From Mrakia gelida (taxonomy: Eukaryota; Basidiomycota; Tremellomycetes; Cystofilobasidiales; Mrakiaceae): a stretch of DNA of 64,000 nt. This document shows, in pieces, positions 10,783 through 21,882 of the stretch. The position numbers and the translations under genes are program-made. The stretch is from assembly GCA_024345305.1 (NCBI GenBank), contig BRON01000001.1:930001-994000 (forward strand). Reading direction: 5' to 3'. The notes under the pieces are model-generated. The model had not been told where the DNA came from and ran no database searches. It worked only from the letters and a program-made list of their open reading frames with translations. Numbering within the stretch: the stretch's first letter is position 1; each line of letters opens with the position of its first letter.

Positions 10783-12871
10783 TCAATCCTCCTCCTTCCG
10801 AACCTCAACGAGCAGCTTCCCCACCGTCTTCCTTGACGTCAGAAGAGCGTGCGCGTTCCTCAAACCGTCTGCCGTCAGGGGAGAGATGTGGGACACGACC
10901 AGGCGAACCACCCCGACGTTGAAGAGCTTGAAAAGAAGGTCGGTGTAATGATGGAACTCTTCGGAGGTGACGATGGCATTACCGACGCTGGCGGAGGTGG
11001 GAGCAGAGTGAAGGTCAGATCTTGGAAGAGCGAGATAAAGACCAGACGAGAGGAAGGGGAGACGTACGTCGGTCGAGTGACCTGGAGGAGTGAGGCAAGC
11101 GAGACGCGTCAGGTCAGCCAACGCTGAAGGAGACGACGACTAGATCGGGAGCGAGAGCGAACCTTCCAGTTGCCCTTGACCCTGACGTTCGGGGAAGGAG
11201 GAGAGAGAGGGCGTGCGAGAGTCAGCGAAGGCTTGAAGACGCGTCTGGGTAATCGTCGAAGAGTTGAAGCTGGGTGAGATGCGGATGGGACTGACAGCTT
11301 CAGTGGACTGAAGTCAGGAGGAGCTCCTGAGGCGTTACCGACTGCAGTGAAAAAAGGAGACGCGGAGGAGGTGTCATCTGATCGGTCTTCCATTGGAACT
11401 TGTCGCGAACTCGACGAGCTGATGCTCTCGACTCACAAGTCACCAGCGTTCCTTTCCTTCTCAAGCAAGGCCAGTTGGCTTCCCAAGTCTGCCTTCCGAC
11501 ACCATCGTAGATCGCATGCACTCCGAGGCCGTTGGTAGCTTTTTCGACCTGTCAAGGAAGCGAGGGACGAAAGGAATTCGAAAGGTCAGCTCAAACGAGC
11601 TCGAGAGGGAACGAGGAAAGCGGACAAGAGGCGAAGAGGATCTATGTTTCGGTAGAAGGATACGAGGGGGCGATGAACGCAACGCAGGAATGGTGTTAAC
11701 ACTCACTGCTGCTTGAAGCTCTCCCTCCTTCCCTCCGACGACGACTATCTCCGCTCCATTCTTCCTCGCCAGCTCAGCCTTCTCGAGAGTAGACGTTGTC
11801 CCGATAACGTGGGCTCCGAAGTGTGCTGCAATCTGAACAGAGCAATGGCGAAGAGATAACCGTCGAGATCAGCTCGGACAATGAGATGCGACGCGTCGAA
11901 GATAACTACGAGAAAACGAACTTACCTGACACAAGATCAACCCAACTCCTCCAGCAGCAGCATGAACAATGAGCCAGTCTCCCTTCTGAACAGCGTAGGA
12001 TTCTTGCAGCATCGTCAAAGCTAAAAGGGAAGAGGAAGCGGAGGTCAACGGCGTCGAGAGGTCGATCACGAACCCCTTCTCTAGCTTTCCAACGTGCGAG
12101 TGACGAGGTTCTGCGAGTCTCTGAGAGCGCTCGTACTCACCCGTCAGTCCAACAGAAATGATTCCAGCAGCTTCACTCGTCTTGACTCCCTGAGGAAGGA
12201 TCTGAGGTGACGAGAGGGAAAGGGAGGGAGGAGAAGCGGCGTGAGCTTCGATTCCCCCAGGTCTCGCCCTCGCTCTGGCCGTCCCTCTCTGTCCTCCTCC
12301 GAAAAACAAAGCATAGGACTCACAGCGACCTTATCCGCTGGAACCTTGACGTACTCGCTGTAGCAACCTCCAGCGTAAGCGGCCACCTTCAATCCAAGTT
12401 TGAGCTGAGGGTCCTTGACCGAGGGATGAAGAGCGACGAGTCGACCTCCTGCCTCCTGACCCATCACGAAAGGGAAGGGAACGGGATAGAGACCACCTCG
12501 AAAGTAGGTGTCGGCGCTGATCGATTTAAGAGAGAGCAAGAGAGAAGGAGAGGCGGTCAGCTCAGAGGGACGGTCGTAAGGGGAGATGGGCTGGAACGGA
12601 CGACTCACAAGTTCACGCCTGCATATTCGACCTGGACCAACACCTCTCCTTCCTCCAGTGTGGGAACAGGGATAGTCTCGAACTGAATGACTTCAGGTCC
12701 TCCAGACTTCTCGATCTGAGCGAGGAGAGGGCGGAGGAAGGGCGGGGGAAGGGAGGAGAGCGAGGCCTAGCGAGGTGAGCTTCGGTCGAACAGCTGAGCT
12801 CAGAGCGGAAAGAAAGAAGGACGAACGAGGAGAGCCTTCATCATTTTTGGGATTTCGAAGGTGGAAAGCAT
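10783..12871 (-). CDS. zeta-crystallin-type NADPH:quinone oxidoreductase
   Basis: Medium-chain reductase of the quinone oxidoreductase family; expected to reduce quinones or enals with NADPH. Eleven exons (minus): 12871-12827, 12715-12609, 12516-12324, 12201-12141, 12020-11926, 11832-11707, 11548-11437, 11341-11296, 11181-11163, 11081-11068, 10987-10783. The product has EKSGGPEVIQFETIPVPTLE, GVNFADTYFRGGLYP, the nucleotide-binding HAAAGGVGLILCQIAAHFGA, the YDGVGRQTWE segment, VTRPT and a C-terminal SRKTVGKLLVEV, all typical of the family. No catalytic zinc ligands, as expected. Start: ATG at 12871 gives MLSTFEIPKMMKALL; the Met at 12841 would match the family N-terminus equally well. Two very small exons (19 and 14 nt) lie near the C-terminus. 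Shares a ~180-bp divergent promoter with the cupin. Confidence 0.9.
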
Positions 12872-13054
12872 GACCGAGTGCTGAGATGAGAATCTTGGAG
12901 AGGGGAGGCGAGTGAGGGTTGGTTGCCCAAAGAAAGAAGAGGAAGGACGCCCCGGAGCATCTCGTGTCCTTCCGCCGACGTCCATCTCCTCCTTCTCTTC
13001 TCTTCCCTCCCTTCCTTCTTTCTCCCTCCTCCTTCCTTCCAGCTCTCCTCCAGC

Positions 13055-14176
13055 ATGTCCTCCCCTACTCCTCTCCCACCGTATCGACGAGTGGTCACGA
13101 CGCACATCCCCCTGCCCGAAGGAGATCGCGGACGAATCGACGCTGAAACCGGAGAACTTCTCGAACCTCCCGTCAAGATTCTCCTCGACGACGACAACGC
13201 GAAGGGTACGGGTCAGATCTGGTGGACAGCTACACCAGCAGTTCAGCATACAGAGTGAGTTCGTACGCTTATGGTTTCTGCGACGTTGAGCTGGGAAGGT
13301 CAACGAGTTGGAACGGAGGACGAACCGAGCTCGCCTCTGAAGCTCTTCTCTTCGTCCTCTTCGTTGCTCATTCATACCCACAAAACTCTGAAGAGTGACT
13401 CTATGTCCTCGATACATCCATCATCTCGCTCCCGCTCAGATCTCGTTGCCCAAAAGCTCTCAGCAGTCGAAACAGAAGCTGACCTTCCGCTTTCGCTCCC
13501 TCCTCCGTCTCCTCCCTCCATCAAGCGAGGACGTCGCCCAAACTCCTCCCGAATCCCTCGTCGTCCGAGGAGGATCCAACTGCAGATCAACCACCCTCGC
13601 TCCTGGTCAGGTCACCTCCATGGTAAGCTTCCCAGCCTTCCTCCAGCGCTTCCTTCTCGTCTCTTCCAAGCGAGCGAGCGAGCGAGCTAGCTCGACGTCC
13701 TCCCTCTCGATTTAGCTCGCTCACCGTCCTTCGCTTCTCTCCTCTGCAGCACCGAACCTCTTCCCTAGACTACAACGTAATCACCCACGGAACCGTCACA
13801 CTTCTCACTCCGTCGATCCCCTCCGTCCCCTCCGAATGGCCTCCCTCCTCGCTCCTCAAGACTCGTCCGGACGTGCTCGAGACGAAGGTGTCTGCTGGGG
13901 AGGTTGTCGTTCAGCGTGGAACGTGAGTTCGCCTCTCGTCCTTTACCCTTCACGCACCCCTCGATGCTGTGACCTTCTCGAAGCTCGAAAACCTGACCCT
14001 CGTCCCCTCTCGTTCGTTTCAAAAGGATCCACGCCTGGAGGAACGACACAACCGAGTTCGTGAGATGGACTTGCGTCCTCATTGACGCCGAGGCCGTCTC
14101 TGAGCTTCCCGAGGTGTGGGTTCTGGAGGGAGACGAGCCTGGGAAGGGTGTCGTCAGACCGGGGAAGAATCTGTGA
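13055..14176 (+). CDS. cupin-domain protein
   Basis: Four exons: 13055-13254, 13526-13622, 13750-13922, 14026-14176, giving 206 residues. The C-terminal half is a single cupin barrel: RSTTLAPGQVTSMHRTSSLD then DYNVITHGTVTLL, and the second cupin motif VVQRGTIHAWRN, where the His residues would bind metal. The N-terminal part (PYRRVVTTHIPLPEGDRGRI) and the GQIWWTATPAVQHT segment resemble small fungal cupins of unknown substrate. The acceptor of exon 2 is AAG rather than CAG/TAG; this choice is the one that keeps frame. Could be a dioxygenase, isomerase or non-enzymatic cupin; sequence alone does not decide. Confidence 0.85.
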
Positions 14177-14666
14177 CGGCTGGGAAGTCGAAGCGACGAC
14201 CGTCCTCCTCGTTCGAGTTCTCCGATTCGACTTTGTTGCTCGCTTGCTTAGAGGTGGTTTGGTTGGGTGCTTGCGTTCGGTAGATCTTAAGGAGGATGTC
14301 CATGGCGTTTTCTAGTACTCTTTCCCTCGCTCGAGGCATGGAAAGAAAGAGCTGGCCGGCGAGCGAAGGGGACGGTGGTTCGGCGACGCGACTTTCGACT
14401 TCTTGCAAGCTCGCGTTTTCCGTCCAGCTCGAGCATGAGATCCATCAGGAGAGAGGAAGGAGACGGGGCATATGTGATTCCGTGTATGCGTTATAGCTAA
14501 TTAGGACGAGGGTGAGTAGAACTGCGAGGGTGGGTATGTGGTAGGGAGAGAAAAAGGGCTATGAGATTGAACAATGACGACGACGACCGAGACACGACAA
14601 GGATGTTGCACAATCGAGACGAGAAAGCAAAGTAAAGAGGAATATAGCTAGATGTATTGTGGTTGT
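14177..14666. other. convergent 3' region
   Basis: Lies between the 3' ends of the cupin (plus) and unknown protein F (minus). No coding signal that chains; presumably both 3' UTRs and terminators. Confidence 0.35.
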
Positions 14667-15590
14667 CTAGCTGGACTTCGATGGGTGGTTGAGGAGAGGC
14701 TGAGGGAGGGGAGTGACAACGGTTCCATCGTCCTTTCCGAACGGGACGAAGGAGGGAGTCTTATCTGGCCATCGAAGAGCGGCGGCGTCGAGGAGACTGG
14801 TAGGAGGAGACGAGAAGGGTGAGGAGACAAGCAGACGAGAAGGGTGGCGTTCAGAACCTCTCGCTCGTGAAGGAGGGAGAAGATGGACGCGTCGACTCAC
14901 GCTTGAGCTGGCGAGCCTGCTCGACGATCCAATTCGGTTTCCACCAAGGCGACGAGTTCGTCCTCTGTTCTGGTCGATCCTGATGTCGTGTTGAGCCAGA
15001 TGCAGAAGAGAGAGACAGAGATGAGCGACTGCCCTCGAAGGAAAAACCAAACCAAACCAGACCGCCTCCCAGCCTTGTCGATCGCTTGGGTCTGGGCCTC
15101 TCTCCTCGGACCACAAAGAGAGACGAGGAGTGTTGAAGATGAAAGACCTGAGAAAACGAAGCTCACCGAAGGCTTCTGTGCTAGGTCCCATCCTTGTCGT
15201 CGTCCCAAGAGCATCGGCTCCCTGCTCTCGTTCGACGGATGCAGCCTCATCGTCGAGCTCAACATTCCCTCCTCCCTCCTCTGTCAACGAAGCTCGTCCT
15301 TCCTCTGCAACGTCATCGGGTTCGAGATCCTCCTCTTCCTCTTCATCGTCGGCTGTGGTGGTAGGTGCGGATTCCAAGAGGGTATCGTCCGAGAGAGAGG
15401 GAGAAGGAGGAGCAGGCGATCCAGGAGGAGGAGGAGAGCGAGGAAGAGGGACGTCGAGGGCTGAACGACCGGGAGGGACGACGGAGAGGCCAGGGAAAGG
15501 CTCGAACGAGGAAACGAGAGGAGATAGAGTGGCTGATGAGAGGAGAGCTTCGAGGGAAGCTGGGAGAACTGGCAAGGAAGAAGGAGGCAT
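14667..15590 (-). CDS. small protein of unrecognised family, paralogue F
   Basis: I do not recognise this family. Model of three exons (minus): 15590-15167, 14979-14901, 14796-14667; 210 residues. N-terminus LPVLPASLEALLSSATLSPL is followed by a Pro/Ser and then a strongly acidic segment (DDEEEEEDLEPDDVAEEG). The C-terminus reads AQ-ALLDAAALRWPDKTPSFV, then KDDGTVV. The gene at 21883-22917 has the same N-terminal pattern, the same phase-2 intron splitting the Ala codon before LLD, and the same C-terminal LLDxA...WPxxT...DDG layout, so the two are paralogues. The middle intron (14980-15166) is inferred because direct splicing keeps frame and aligns with the paralogue. No membrane segment or signal peptide; likely soluble, partly disordered. 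Confidence 0.62.
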   Translation of the reverse strand: MPPSSLPVLPASLEALLSSATLSPLVSSFEPFPGLSVVPPGRSALDVPLPRSPPPPGSPAPPSPSLSDDTLLESAPTTTADDEEEEEDLEPDDVAEEGRASLTEEGGGNVELDDEAASVEREQGADALGTTTRMGPSTEAFGELRFLRSFIFNTPRLSLWSEERGPDPSDRQGWEAVWFGLVFPSRAVAHLCLSLLHLAQHDIRIDQNRGRTRRLGGNRIGSSSRLASSSVSRRVHLLPPSRARGSERHPSRLLVSSPFSSPPTSLLDAAALRWPDKTPSFVPFGKDDGTVVTPLPQPLLNHPSKSS

Positions 15591-16331
15591 TGGCGAGGAG
15601 GAGAAGAAGAAGCAGGAGGCGGGAGTGACGGTCGAGGGAGAGAGAAAAAGTTGAGGAAGGGGGGAAGGACCGGGTTGTAACTTCCGAGAATCGACTCGTC
15701 GTCAGCTGACTCCGCCCGAACTCTATTCAGACAAGAAATCTGCGTGCAGAGAAAAGAAGAGGGAGATGGAGAAGAAAAGGGTCCTCCGAGATGGCCGGTC
15801 GACGCTTCTCCTCCCTCGGCGTCGACTCGTCCAAAGAGGAGCCTCCAGCAGGATCAACGAGCTGGATTCCTCTTCCTTCCTCCAGAAGAACCCTCTATGG
15901 TCTCAAGAGTCAACATCATTGCCTCCTTGGATTCTTTGGTCATCTCAGAGAGAGAGAACAGGTTGCTCAGCCGTGAGCTCGAGCTCGCCTTCCTCCCTCC
16001 TTCACATTTCGTTTGGTTTGTACGAACGACCTTCTGAATCGAGGAGGAAAGAGGTACTAGAATAAACCCACAATAAGAGGTCAGCTTTTCTTGGTCCTTC
16101 CCTTCCTGTGGATCTCAGCGATGGGAGTCGAACGTCGAGCTGACTCGAGCTCAACCCTCCTCCTCCTCCTCTCCGTTCGACTCGTGTAACTTAGCCCTCC
16201 TCTTGCTCCGTCTTCTCTGGTACGAGATTGAGTCGCGTCAAAGGGCAGACACTATAAGAGGTACAGCCCCTCCTTCTTCGCGTGAGTCTTGTTTCGCTCC
16301 CTGAGTATATGAAAAGAGGTCGAAGGAAGAT

Positions 16332-16349
16332 AGGCTAGCCTAAGCTTGC
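16332..16349 (+). repeat. left arm of 18-bp inverted repeat
   Basis: AGGCTAGCCTAAGCTTGC here is the exact reverse complement of 17700-17717. It contains the palindromes GGCTAGCC and AAGCTT, so some of the match could reflect low-complexity palindromes rather than a transposon end. Confidence 0.6.
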
Positions 16350-16600
16350 TTAGAAGCTAGCTACTTACGAACCGTTGGTCGACCAGAAAAAGGTCGCTGC
16401 AAGCTCGCTCTTCCTCTTTTCGCAAATTTTATTCCAGTTTCCCCGACCATAACTCCCCCGACAAATATCAGCTTGCTAAAATTTTCAATTTCGCTTTGCT
16501 CTGCGAGTTGCCTCTTCGGGAGAGATTCGAAACGAAGCTCAAGCTCACCGCTCCTCCTTCCTTCCTCCTTCCTTCTCACCTCCCACTCCCGTCTCCCTAT

Positions 16601-16619
16601 CCCCCCCCCCCCCCCCCCC
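16601..16619. repeat. poly-C tract (19 C)
   Basis: Uninterrupted run of 19 C within the unassigned stretch; prone to length polymorphism and assembly error. Confidence 0.8.
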
Positions 16620-17699
16620 TTCTACTCTTTCTTGGTATCATCCCTTCCCTCTTCTCACCTGCATTCATCTCCACCCACCGCCGAACCGTCCCGTGCAGAG
16701 CGTCCCTTCTCTTCGCTCGAGCCCTCCCCCTCCGCCCGGTCTCACCCTCCTTCCCCTCCTCCTCCCTTTCCAGCGTTCTTTCTCGAGCTTCTTGGACCTC
16801 AACCATACTGCTCGCTTCACCTTCCGCTTCCCCACCTTCATCGATCAAAGATGGGTCTCCAGGAGGCCCTCGGAGGACTCGGAGAAGAACGACGAGGGCT
16901 GATTGGGTTTTCCTCGACTCGTTCTACTCTCACAGTCGTTTCCCTACGGTGCGTCTTCGGGCTCGCTCCCCGCTACTCTGAATCTTCTTTGGCAACCTCT
17001 GACCACGCTCTCTTCCTTTCCTGTTGATCAGCGTCGCGATAGAGAACACCTTTCTTCCCACGTCAACATGTTCGTCCTCCCCTCCCCTTCCCGCCCACGT
17101 CCCACCCTCCACTCCGCGTCTGATAGACCTTCTCGACTCTTCTTATCAGGTCACCTACTAGGGTTCGTGTATGGGTACGTCTCCTCTCTTCCTTCTCGCG
17201 TTCATGGTGCCTCATTGACCAGCGTCTCTTTTCATCCTTCCGCTCGTCTCTCGTCCGGCCCTCAGTTCCAAAACAAGAGGCAGGCTGATCGACACCCAGC
17301 CTCTGGATCCTCTCTTCGAGCTCAAGCTTCCTCGTCGTCGTCGTCGCCCGCTCCTGATAGCCGCTCAAAGGTGGCGTCATGTCGAGAAGACGAAACTCTC
17401 TTCGAGGTCGACGAGGTCGCGCTGCTTCTTGTATCTCTCGCCTGCACTCGGTGATCTTAGATTTTCTCATGAGTACGCGCTGCTCTTAACTACCTCTCTT
17501 TCGCCTTTCTCTTAACGCTCGGCTCATATGAAACCCTGAGATGTATGCGAGTCCAATACGAGCTCGTCTCTCAACACAAACGCGTCTGCCTTCGTCGCTC
17601 TTTCAGTCCTGCCCTTTTTCTTTCGAGCTTGATCAAACCGTATCGGAAGGGGTACGAAACCCGAAACAAATAAAAACAAAAAATGCAAATCTGACGAGC

Positions 17700-17717
17700 G
17701 CAAGCTTAGGCTAGCCT
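17700..17717 (-). repeat. right arm of 18-bp inverted repeat
   Basis: GCAAGCTTAGGCTAGCCT, exact reverse complement of 16332-16349, 1.35 kb away. No transposase-like frame lies between the arms and no clear target-site duplication is visible. Confidence 0.6.
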
Positions 17718-18373
17718 GTGACCCGAGCCCCGAGGTAACCCATGTCGAAGCTCACCGTCCTCCTCCTGTTGTCTTTGCGTCTCGCTCTCCCCTCTACGTT
17801 TCCTCTGCGTGACTCTCCTCAGCAACATCACCTCTCGACTCTTTTACATCAGGTCTCGTCAGTCGAGGACTCCCCTCACTATCGACGGCGGATGCAGTCG
17901 AGGCACGGACGGGCAGGAGGACGATGCCTCGATACCTTCTCGAGCGAGGAGTGGTATTCGCCTCGAGAGCAAAGTGAAGGAACTCTGGTGAATAGGTGAA
18001 GATGCAGTGAGTAAGGAAGCTTCGATGTGTAAGGTGAAAGTGTGGCGGAAGCGAAGGACGAGAAGGAATGGCTGCTTGCAGACCGCCTCGTCTTGCTTCG
18101 CAGCGATCACTCTGTCTGATAGAGTCTGCCTTACGAGCAAGATGCCGATGGTATTTCGTAGATATATCAAAGTGAAGATACAGCCAAAGCGAGCGGCAAA
18201 AACGGAAACAGCAGGAACGGGTCGAACGAACGAATCGGTCAAAGGCAAAACAAAATTGAGAACGGGCTGGCAAGGATACAGCGGGGAAATCAAGAACCAG
18301 AACAGAGGGTACGCAGAGATAAAATTAAGTTCGAGCTGGGCAGCTCGGGACTGAGTCGGACGGGTGAAGAGTC

Positions 18374-18464
18374 CTGCGGAGAAGGACGAAAGAAAAAGAC
18401 AGTCGCGTCAGTTTGTGAAGTCAGTTGAACGTTTCGTTTTCCCAGGAGGGGAAGAGCGACTCAC
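18374..18464 (-). other. probable 3' UTR intron of the Zn2Cys6 gene G
   Basis: On the minus strand a GTGAGT donor begins 14 nt after the stop codon (18479-18481), with CTGAC branch-like sequences and a CGCAG acceptor ending at 18374. The paralogous gene at 36596 has the same arrangement, also 14 nt after its stop. Confidence 0.6.
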
Positions 18465-18478
18465 CGACACCGCCGATG

Positions 18479-20389
18479 TCATCCAAAGTAGGCGAACCCC
18501 TTGAAGCTCTGTTCGCCCCACACTTGCTGGGCGGGAGGGTCGACGATGCGACTTCCTTCGTCGAGCGACGTCCTTTCCTGTCCGACGAGAGGACGCGACG
18601 AGGAGTGCCGATGATCGGGGTAAGAATGGTATTGGAAGTGAGAGGTGGTCTGGAACGGATGGGCAGGATCGTCGTGGTACTTGGAAGAAGGATGATGATG
18701 GGAGGAGGATTGGCCGGTGGTGAACGACGACGCGTCGAGGAGGAGAGGTTGATGACCGTCGGTAGGAGCCGAGGGAGGAGGGATGGATTCCCGAGGGGTA
18801 TAGTGCGAGTAGGATTGGGTAGCTGGGCAGCGAGCGTCGTGTTCGAGCGATTGGAAGGAAGGAGGGTACGTTGGAAAAGGAGGAGGGTGGATGACCGAGT
18901 GATGGTGATGAATTTGAGCGGGAGGAGGGGGATAGAAGGGTTGTTCGTAGGAAGGTTCGAAGCTGTTGGAGTGTTGATGGTGGTGATGGTGATATTCGGA
19001 GGGAGGGGTGGAGTGGAAGAATCCGGAAGAGGGAGCGAGGGGAGGAGAGAGAAGCGACGGTTCCGTAAAGAGTCGACGTTGACGACGAGGCTGCTCGACC
19101 GGTCCAGGCGACGACGCAGCAACCGTCCCCTCACACCTATCCGACGTCAGTCGAGGTCCCTGATCCCTCGTCCGCGCGGTTGTGGCCTGGTTCTCCCAGC
19201 CGGACGCGTCGACTCCACAATCCCCATCAGAGCTCCTTCTTCGCATACGTTGAACTCCTCGCTCCGCTTTTAGGGTGAAGGCTGATCCGACTCGGGGCTG
19301 CTGCTGGACGAGAGCCTCCTTGGTGAAGTAGGAGGAGAGGGAGGATGACGAGGTTGATCGATTGTTGGAGGGACGTTTGCCGGGCAGAGGAGGTCGAGCC
19401 GAGTACACGCAGGGGATTCCTTTGTTCCTACAGCGGATACAATGAGCCAGTCCATCACACTAAGACGAGATAGCATTGGAAGGGGGGAGGAGTCAGCGAA
19501 GGAGCTTCCAGTCGATTCGACGCGTCGGCGACGCAAACAACCGCTGAGCTTTTCGAGCCCTCTCGTCCGAGTGTGATCTTCGGAGATGTCAACTCACCTT
19601 CGACTTCCTAGCTCTACAGGCCTGGCACGCCTAGAGAAAGACACAAAGCTGGAGTCAGCACGAGAGACAAGTGAAACACGAGATCCAACAGAGTGAGGGC
19701 CCTCGAAACTCCTCGAACGGACGACTCGACGTGGCGGATCGACGCCAAACAAACCATTCTCGTTAATGAAATCATATGCTCACCTGCTGAGTCCGTCCCT
19801 CGTCCACAGATTTGACCAGCGTGAAGGCTACAGGTTTGGCTCCTCCTCGTCCCCTCTCGTCGGCGAAAGGATTAATCGAGTCCCATCCCTTGCTCCATCC
19901 GGTGGGTCGAGTATCGTGAGATTGAGGAAGGAGGGGAGAGGGGAAGATCGAAGGGGTCGAAGAGAGAGGGAGGGACGGCGAAGGAAGGGGGAGGTGGTTG
20001 GGAGGGAGGAGCAGGTTTGGCGACGCGAGTTCCTCGACGTTGAGGTTGGCAAAGAACATCTCGTCTACTCCTGAGCTCGTGCCACTGCTACCACTGTCCC
20101 TTCCTGGATCCAACACATCGAAAAGCTTCTCCTCTGCCTCTCGGAACCGCGAGAGACGAACTCCCTCTTGACCGTCCGCCGTGCTCGGAGTCGACCCAAA
20201 GGGATGAGGGTTGGGCATGAAGTCGAGCTCGTGGTTGGGGGTGAAGGAAGAGGGGAAGTAGGAGATGGTTTTGTTTGTTGGAGGGGAGTAGGGGGAGGGA
20301 AGGGAGGAGGAAGACGAGGGGTTGCGAGTCGAGGTTGAAGATCGTTGAACCGAAGAACGTCCGTGTTGGAGATCTCCTGAAGCTGACAT
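18479..20389 (-). CDS. Zn(II)2Cys6 transcription factor, paralogue G
   Basis: Fungal binuclear zinc-cluster DNA-binding protein, expected in the nucleus. Three exons (minus): 20389-19784, 19630-19598, 19459-18479; about 539 residues. The zinc cluster is split across exons 2 and 3: ACQACRARKSK then CDGLAHCIRCRNKGIPCVY, spacing C-x2-C-x6-C-x5-C-x2-C-x6-C. Unusually it sits at residues ~204-230, after a ~200-residue Ser/Pro-rich N-terminus, not at the extreme N-terminus. No fungal_trans (PF04082) domain is evident; the rest is low-complexity with His-rich runs (YHHHHHQH, IHHHHS). Shares exon layout, the preceding WDSINPFA motif, a C-terminal Q-Q-x-WG motif and a 3' UTR intron with the gene at 36596. 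Targets unknown. Confidence 0.85.
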
Positions 20390-21882
20390 GGGTTGTGATT
20401 TCGAAGGAGAGCGGTAGGCAAGTATGAAAGGGGGGAGGGGATCGATGTCGAAGAGGTTTCAGAGATAGACGGGGTCGAGAGGAGGTGGTGGTATGAGACG
20501 AGATGCAGATCCTGCTTCGTCCGGAAACGAGCATCAACTTCGCTGCGAGAAAGGGGAAGCGAACAGGAAAAAACTCTTAGCCCGGAAGCATCTATTTGCC
20601 TGGCAATCGCTTGTCGTGAACCCCTCCGCGACCAGAGACATCGCGGCTTGGAAGAGCGTGGAGAAAGAACGAGGGAGAGATGGAGAGAAGGGGCGTTTTC
20701 GTCGTCGAAGTCGTCAAACTTTGAAGGTCGCTGGACCGAGGTCGTCCGAGACATGCGAGAGGTCATCGCAGCTCTTAACGATCACGCGAGGATCGTGAAA
20801 GGATGTGAAGAAAGAGATGAAACGACAGGAGAGGGAGGGGAGAGGTCGAGGGAGCAAACACTTCATCGTCGCGAAGCACGGCCTTCCCCACTTCTCTCCT
20901 CGTTGAAGAAGCTCGGAAAATAGGTTGGTCTCTGAAAGGTGACACGAGGCTACTTCGGGAGAGCTACTCGGTCACGCGTACTAGACTTCAGAAGGTACAG
21001 GCGGTCAGAAGGTGCTCCCAGGCGGTCAGAATATACAGGCGGTCAGAAGGTGCTCCGATAACCAAAGTCGAAGTGAAGGAAGGCCTCGACCGCTGTCGAA
21101 CGAAAGGGTTCAAAGGTGACGTCTCGCGTTCGACTCCGTCGTTTCGCTAGATTCACTTGTGCGAAAGCGGCTACTGCTTCGCCTGTCACTTTACGAGTCC
21201 CGTCTCTAGCTACTATATCAGTCCTGTCCGCCATATTTTGGTTCGAGAATAACGAACTGGGCGAGAAAGATTGGGAAAAGACGCGTCGAGGACGCCGACT
21301 GCTGTTCGCGATCACCTCGTCACGTTCTGCCCCGAGGTTAAGCTCTCAAACGCCAGAAGGCAGATAAAGTACAATCAGCATCCGAACTTCCATTCAGAGG
21401 ACCATTGAGCAAACGTGCCAATCTTGAGGAGGCTTCGATCCGATGCGACGGGCTTCCCTTCTCGTGCAGAGACAGGAAGGGGGGAGCGATCATCTCGACG
21501 ATCACAAAGCCCGACGCCGAATCCTTCGATACGTACCCTGAGGGAGTAGAAGAACGACAACCGCGGGCAAGCGAGTAGCTTGAGACGCGTCGTCGTCGCT
21601 CAATCACGCTCACCTCCTCCCTCGTCTCTTCCGCGCTCTGTTCCTCCTTCAAGGAGACTTCGCGTTATTGACCATTAGTATAGGAAACACAGCTAAGCAA
21701 GAGGGCTACACAAGCAGCTCGAAACCCCAGCAGAACGACGTGAAGAGCGTGAAGGACGAACGAACTGACAACAAACCCAAAATGATGACGATGGAGGATA
21801 CAGAGAGAGAGAGAGGGAGAGAAGTCCGAAAGCCCAATAGAAAGGAAAGGAGGCATATCCAAGAGCGTTCTTGGCTCGTTGA
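20390..21882. other. intergenic region with tandem repeat; possible exon remnants
   Basis: Contains the upstream region of Zn2Cys6 gene G, a three-unit repeat at 20998-21056, and between about 21050 and 21660 two minus-strand open stretches with splice-like edges that I could not join into a gene. Treated as unassigned. Confidence 0.35.
20998..21056 (+). repeat. three-unit tandem repeat with CGG cores
   Basis: Units begin at 20998, 21019 and 21036; units 1 and 3 are identical (CAGGCGGTCAGAAGGTGCTC plus C), unit 2 is shorter and ends ATATA. Each contains CGGTCAG. CGG is the half-site recognised by zinc-cluster proteins in general, but no binding is shown here. Confidence 0.65.

Larger units (their letters stand above)
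15591..18373. other. 2.8 kb stretch without a confident gene
   Basis: No frame can be chained convincingly. There are isolated exon-like pieces: an ATG at 15791 followed by about 60 codons to a GTGAGC donor near 15971, and an ATG at 16852 with ~33 codons to a GTGCGT donor and a CAG acceptor near 17031. A C19 run lies at 16601-16619. An 18-bp inverted repeat bounds 16332-17717. The stretch may hold a fast-evolving gene, UTRs of neighbours, or a decayed mobile element. Confidence 0.35.

Noticed and set aside
15130..15654. 174-codon plus-strand frame
   Set aside because: Reverse of the acidic exon of paralogue F; the minus-strand frame is supported by its paralogue at 22 kb.
18425..19273. 282-codon plus-strand frame
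   Set aside because: Mirror of the low-complexity exon 3 of the Zn2Cys6 gene on the minus strand, whose zinc cluster is unambiguous.
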